A DNA stretch of 64,000 bases from Mycteria americana (taxonomy: Eukaryota > Chordata > Aves > Ciconiiformes > Ciconiidae), in the NCBI RefSeq assembly GCF_035582795.1, contig NC_134366.1, positions 141,826,256-141,890,255 on the forward strand, in the 5' to 3' direction. The notes below the pieces were generated by a model that saw only the letters and a program-made list of their open reading frames with translations, was not told the origin of the DNA and did not search any database. Made by a program: the position numbers and the translations under genes. Below, piece after piece: positions 61,504 to 64,000 of the stretch (position 1 is its first letter; the number at the start of each line of letters is the position of its first letter).

Positions 61504-64000
61504 CCATTCAAAAATTGAATCTGTACTGTCATACACTATGGAGGTTTGCAGAATGATTCTTCGCGATGAGAGCTTTCCTAGATCCTGACAGAATTTGGTT
61601 TATTTGTTGTCTTACCACCCCAGTAAAATAGCACCTGGCTCTCTTAGGACCAATAGTTTCTATATACCTAATATTTCATGCTCATCTTCTCTTTGGTTGT
61701 CCCCAAGTGTGATTACACTCAGTGTACTTTGTCACCAAGTAGCAGGTCACTGTTTTTCACACTGTTGGGTTTCTCAGCTGTGGTGATGAAATCAGCTCAA
61801 CTTTCATGAGAAATGCCCCTCCACCTACCCTGGCTTCCTAGAGCAATGATGTCAAGTGTGTCTGTAGTGGAACAGCAAGGTTGTTTGGGCATCTTTGTTG
61901 TACGTGTGCCTTGCATTCAAGAGAAACAGAAACTGCATTTCAGTATTCTAGAGCCCCACCTTTGCAGTTCAGGCAAAGTGTTCCTATTTCGTATCCAAAA
62001 TTGGCACGTTCAATAACCCTTTACAAGATCACTACTGGTGTAGAGTTCTGTAGTAAACTGACAATGGGACATCTGCTCCATAGTATTCTTGGTGATCTTG
62101 ATGTGTACAACCAACCTCATTTAGATCTGCTTGCTTCCCACCATGAAGAGAAGGCATCAATTCTTGTGCTCCCATTTGCATGAGCATACAGGCTCGTTTG
62201 AGAGGACATTCCTTATTCCATCATCATATTGGTGTATGTATGTCTGTTCTTTCCACTGTGATCAGATGTTCTGGTTAAGATGGAAAAGGAATCTGACTGC
62301 TTTGCTATGGCAGACATAACATAATACTCTGTAGTCCAATTTCAGTTCTCCTTCAAAGCCTTCCAGTGTTTCTAGGGTTTTATTTCTGTGGTTGAAGTAA
62401 CACTGAAACAATGCCAAATGCATTCCATACTATGTTCATACTAAACGAGAGAGCGTGGCTTTGAGTGTTAACTTCTGCAAGCACTGCAATGGAAAAACTT
62501 CTCAGATCTCTAGTTATAGGACATATTTATGAATCTGTGTATGCTCTTTCACTTGGAGGATTGCAACTACTGGTAACTAATCTCTTTGTCCTCATTTACC
62601 AGGATTAGTTTGTTACGTGTGCACTTATTTAATTTTGTTAAAGTGATTCTAACACCCTATTTTCCCTACCTGTTTGATTTTGGCATTTATATACTCAAAT
62701 ATCTAACAGGAACCCATCTTCAACTTAGATTATGTTTTGGCCATTGTTGCTCAGTAATAATAGCAAGATATATGTGTGTGTACATAAGGGCATTGATATA
62801 AAGTCTCATCCGAAAGAATCTTCTCCTGTGAACTGAGGTCCACGCTACACTTGTGAGGTGTGAAAACTTAAAATCTTCATTATTAATATTAAATGCATAT
62901 TTAGTTTTGTGATTTAGTCCTGTGAAAAATGAAAATCTTTCAAAAATTGCACTGAATAATGCAAAACAGCCACCATATTTCCCACATTTTTGTTTAGTTT
63001 CACCATATTTCTAAAGTGATGACAGCATACATGTCAAATATTTCCAGGGTGGTGTAAGCCACTTTTCTTTTACCCAAGGTATTCAAAGAGGACATACATG
63101 CAAAAAGAGTGAGTTAATTTCATAAGTCATTGATGACAGCATAACCACTGAGTAGCATAACAAAACAGAGCAACAAGTCAATTATATGTTGTCATCACTA
63201 ACGTGTGAAAATACCTTCTTAATTCTCCCTCCTCCAGCCAGCACCATGTTCTTATTTACAGCACAGAAGATTTACTCTATAATTCAATGTGTCACTTCAG
63301 GGAATTTGTAGGAAGAAAGTAAACAGAGACAGACATTTGACATTGTCCAGAATGTGAAATAGACCTTTTTCCATTTTACAGGAGCAATTCTTCTGTATGT
63401 GCGTTTTCAAATTAGAATGAATTACAATTTGAATTAATCTAAAAACAAGGAAAGCAAGACTTTTAGGGTCAGTTTCAGCTGAGTTTCAGTTTCTGTCATC
63501 AAGAAATTGGAAACTAGTGGCATCCACAAGTGAATGAAGTTTATGAGGAGCAAACTGTAATTATATTAAATATTTATAGTGTGGTGACTACATGGCTATG
63601 ACTGGTAATAGAATACAGAACCTTTAACCTCTGAGTGACCAGTTTCAGTCTGACCTCAGTCAGTTGTGACTGAAGGTTGCTACCATGTGACAGTTATCGG
63701 TGGCCTATGTGAAATGTGTTGCTAGTCTTAGCCTAACTCCAGGTGAATAGGTGGTGATCCCTGTGGGCCAGAATTGAATCATGTCAGCAGGAGAGTGCAG
63801 GGAACATTTCTCTGAAGCAGTATGCTTTCATTCCCCTGAATCTCGGATACCTGAGCATCTGCAAGCAACACTTTGCCTTTCTTTACATGTATATGATATA
63901 GTGAATCTACATCTAAGTGTTACTGCTCTGAAATTTATTCACAGCACATACATGCTTGCTATATTTCTCTTCACCAATGTGATTTTATGTGTTTTAAAAT
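61504..64000. other. Possible 3' UTR and flanking DNA, no further gene seen
   Basis: If 61444-61503 is the last coding exon, this stretch begins with the 3' UTR. From about 61560 to 62340 the composition is more balanced, with short open frames (up to 100 codons at 61881-62183) lacking motifs. After that it is AT-rich. No mobile element was recognised. Confidence 0.35.

Noticed and set aside
1..64000. tRNA, rRNA, snRNA, mitochondrial insertions, SINEs
   Set aside because: Looked for A/B-box-like promoters, cloverleaf-like stretches and known rRNA words on both strands; none was convincing by eye.

Overview
The window looks like avian nuclear DNA. The main evidence is a set of CR1 (chicken repeat 1) LINE copies with the typical CR1 tail built from an 8-bp unit (ATTCTRTG), plus three copies of one avian-type endogenous-retrovirus LTR. 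The sequence is AT-rich by eye and very sparse in coding DNA, with no operons, ribosome-binding sites, CRISPR arrays or rRNA/tRNA genes. The long, intact CR1 reading frame and the LTR family suggest a bird outside the chicken lineage, but that is inference.

Layout. 1-37.6 kb holds no convincing coding exon. It contains a solo LTR (5369-5945, minus, perfect 5-bp target duplication), a decayed minus-strand CR1 tail (about 15427-15716), an unexplained stop-free stretch of 178 codons (18805-19341), AT-rich segments that resemble conserved non-coding DNA, a 12-bp perfect inverted repeat (31251-31276) and an old CR1 (about 35795-36945, plus). From 37.6 to 61.5 kb there are scattered exon-like segments on the plus strand. 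The best three are 37635-37712, 56420-56557 and 61444-61503. All have good acceptor sites, all read in the same phase, and the last ends in a stop codon. The first two encode charged, coiled-coil-like sequence. I read them as the 3' end of a large plus-strand gene with long introns. I could not identify the gene.

The introns carry most of the mobile elements: an LTR (45301-45891, plus), a young CR1 with an intact reverse-transcriptase-to-C-terminus frame (46004-47460, plus), a degenerate CR1 (49289-50093, plus), a GC-richer block of unresolved repeat origin (about 52290-53250) and a second minus-strand solo LTR with a 5-bp target duplication (57885-58452). The remaining 2.5 kb after 61503 would be 3' UTR and flank.

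The observations most worth following are the unidentified gene with a decayed coiled-coil exon (38016-38155), a textbook juxtaposed 3'/5' splice motif at 13770/13771 that could be a recursive splice site in its upstream intron, and the 178-codon open stretch. No self-contained new biological system is evident.
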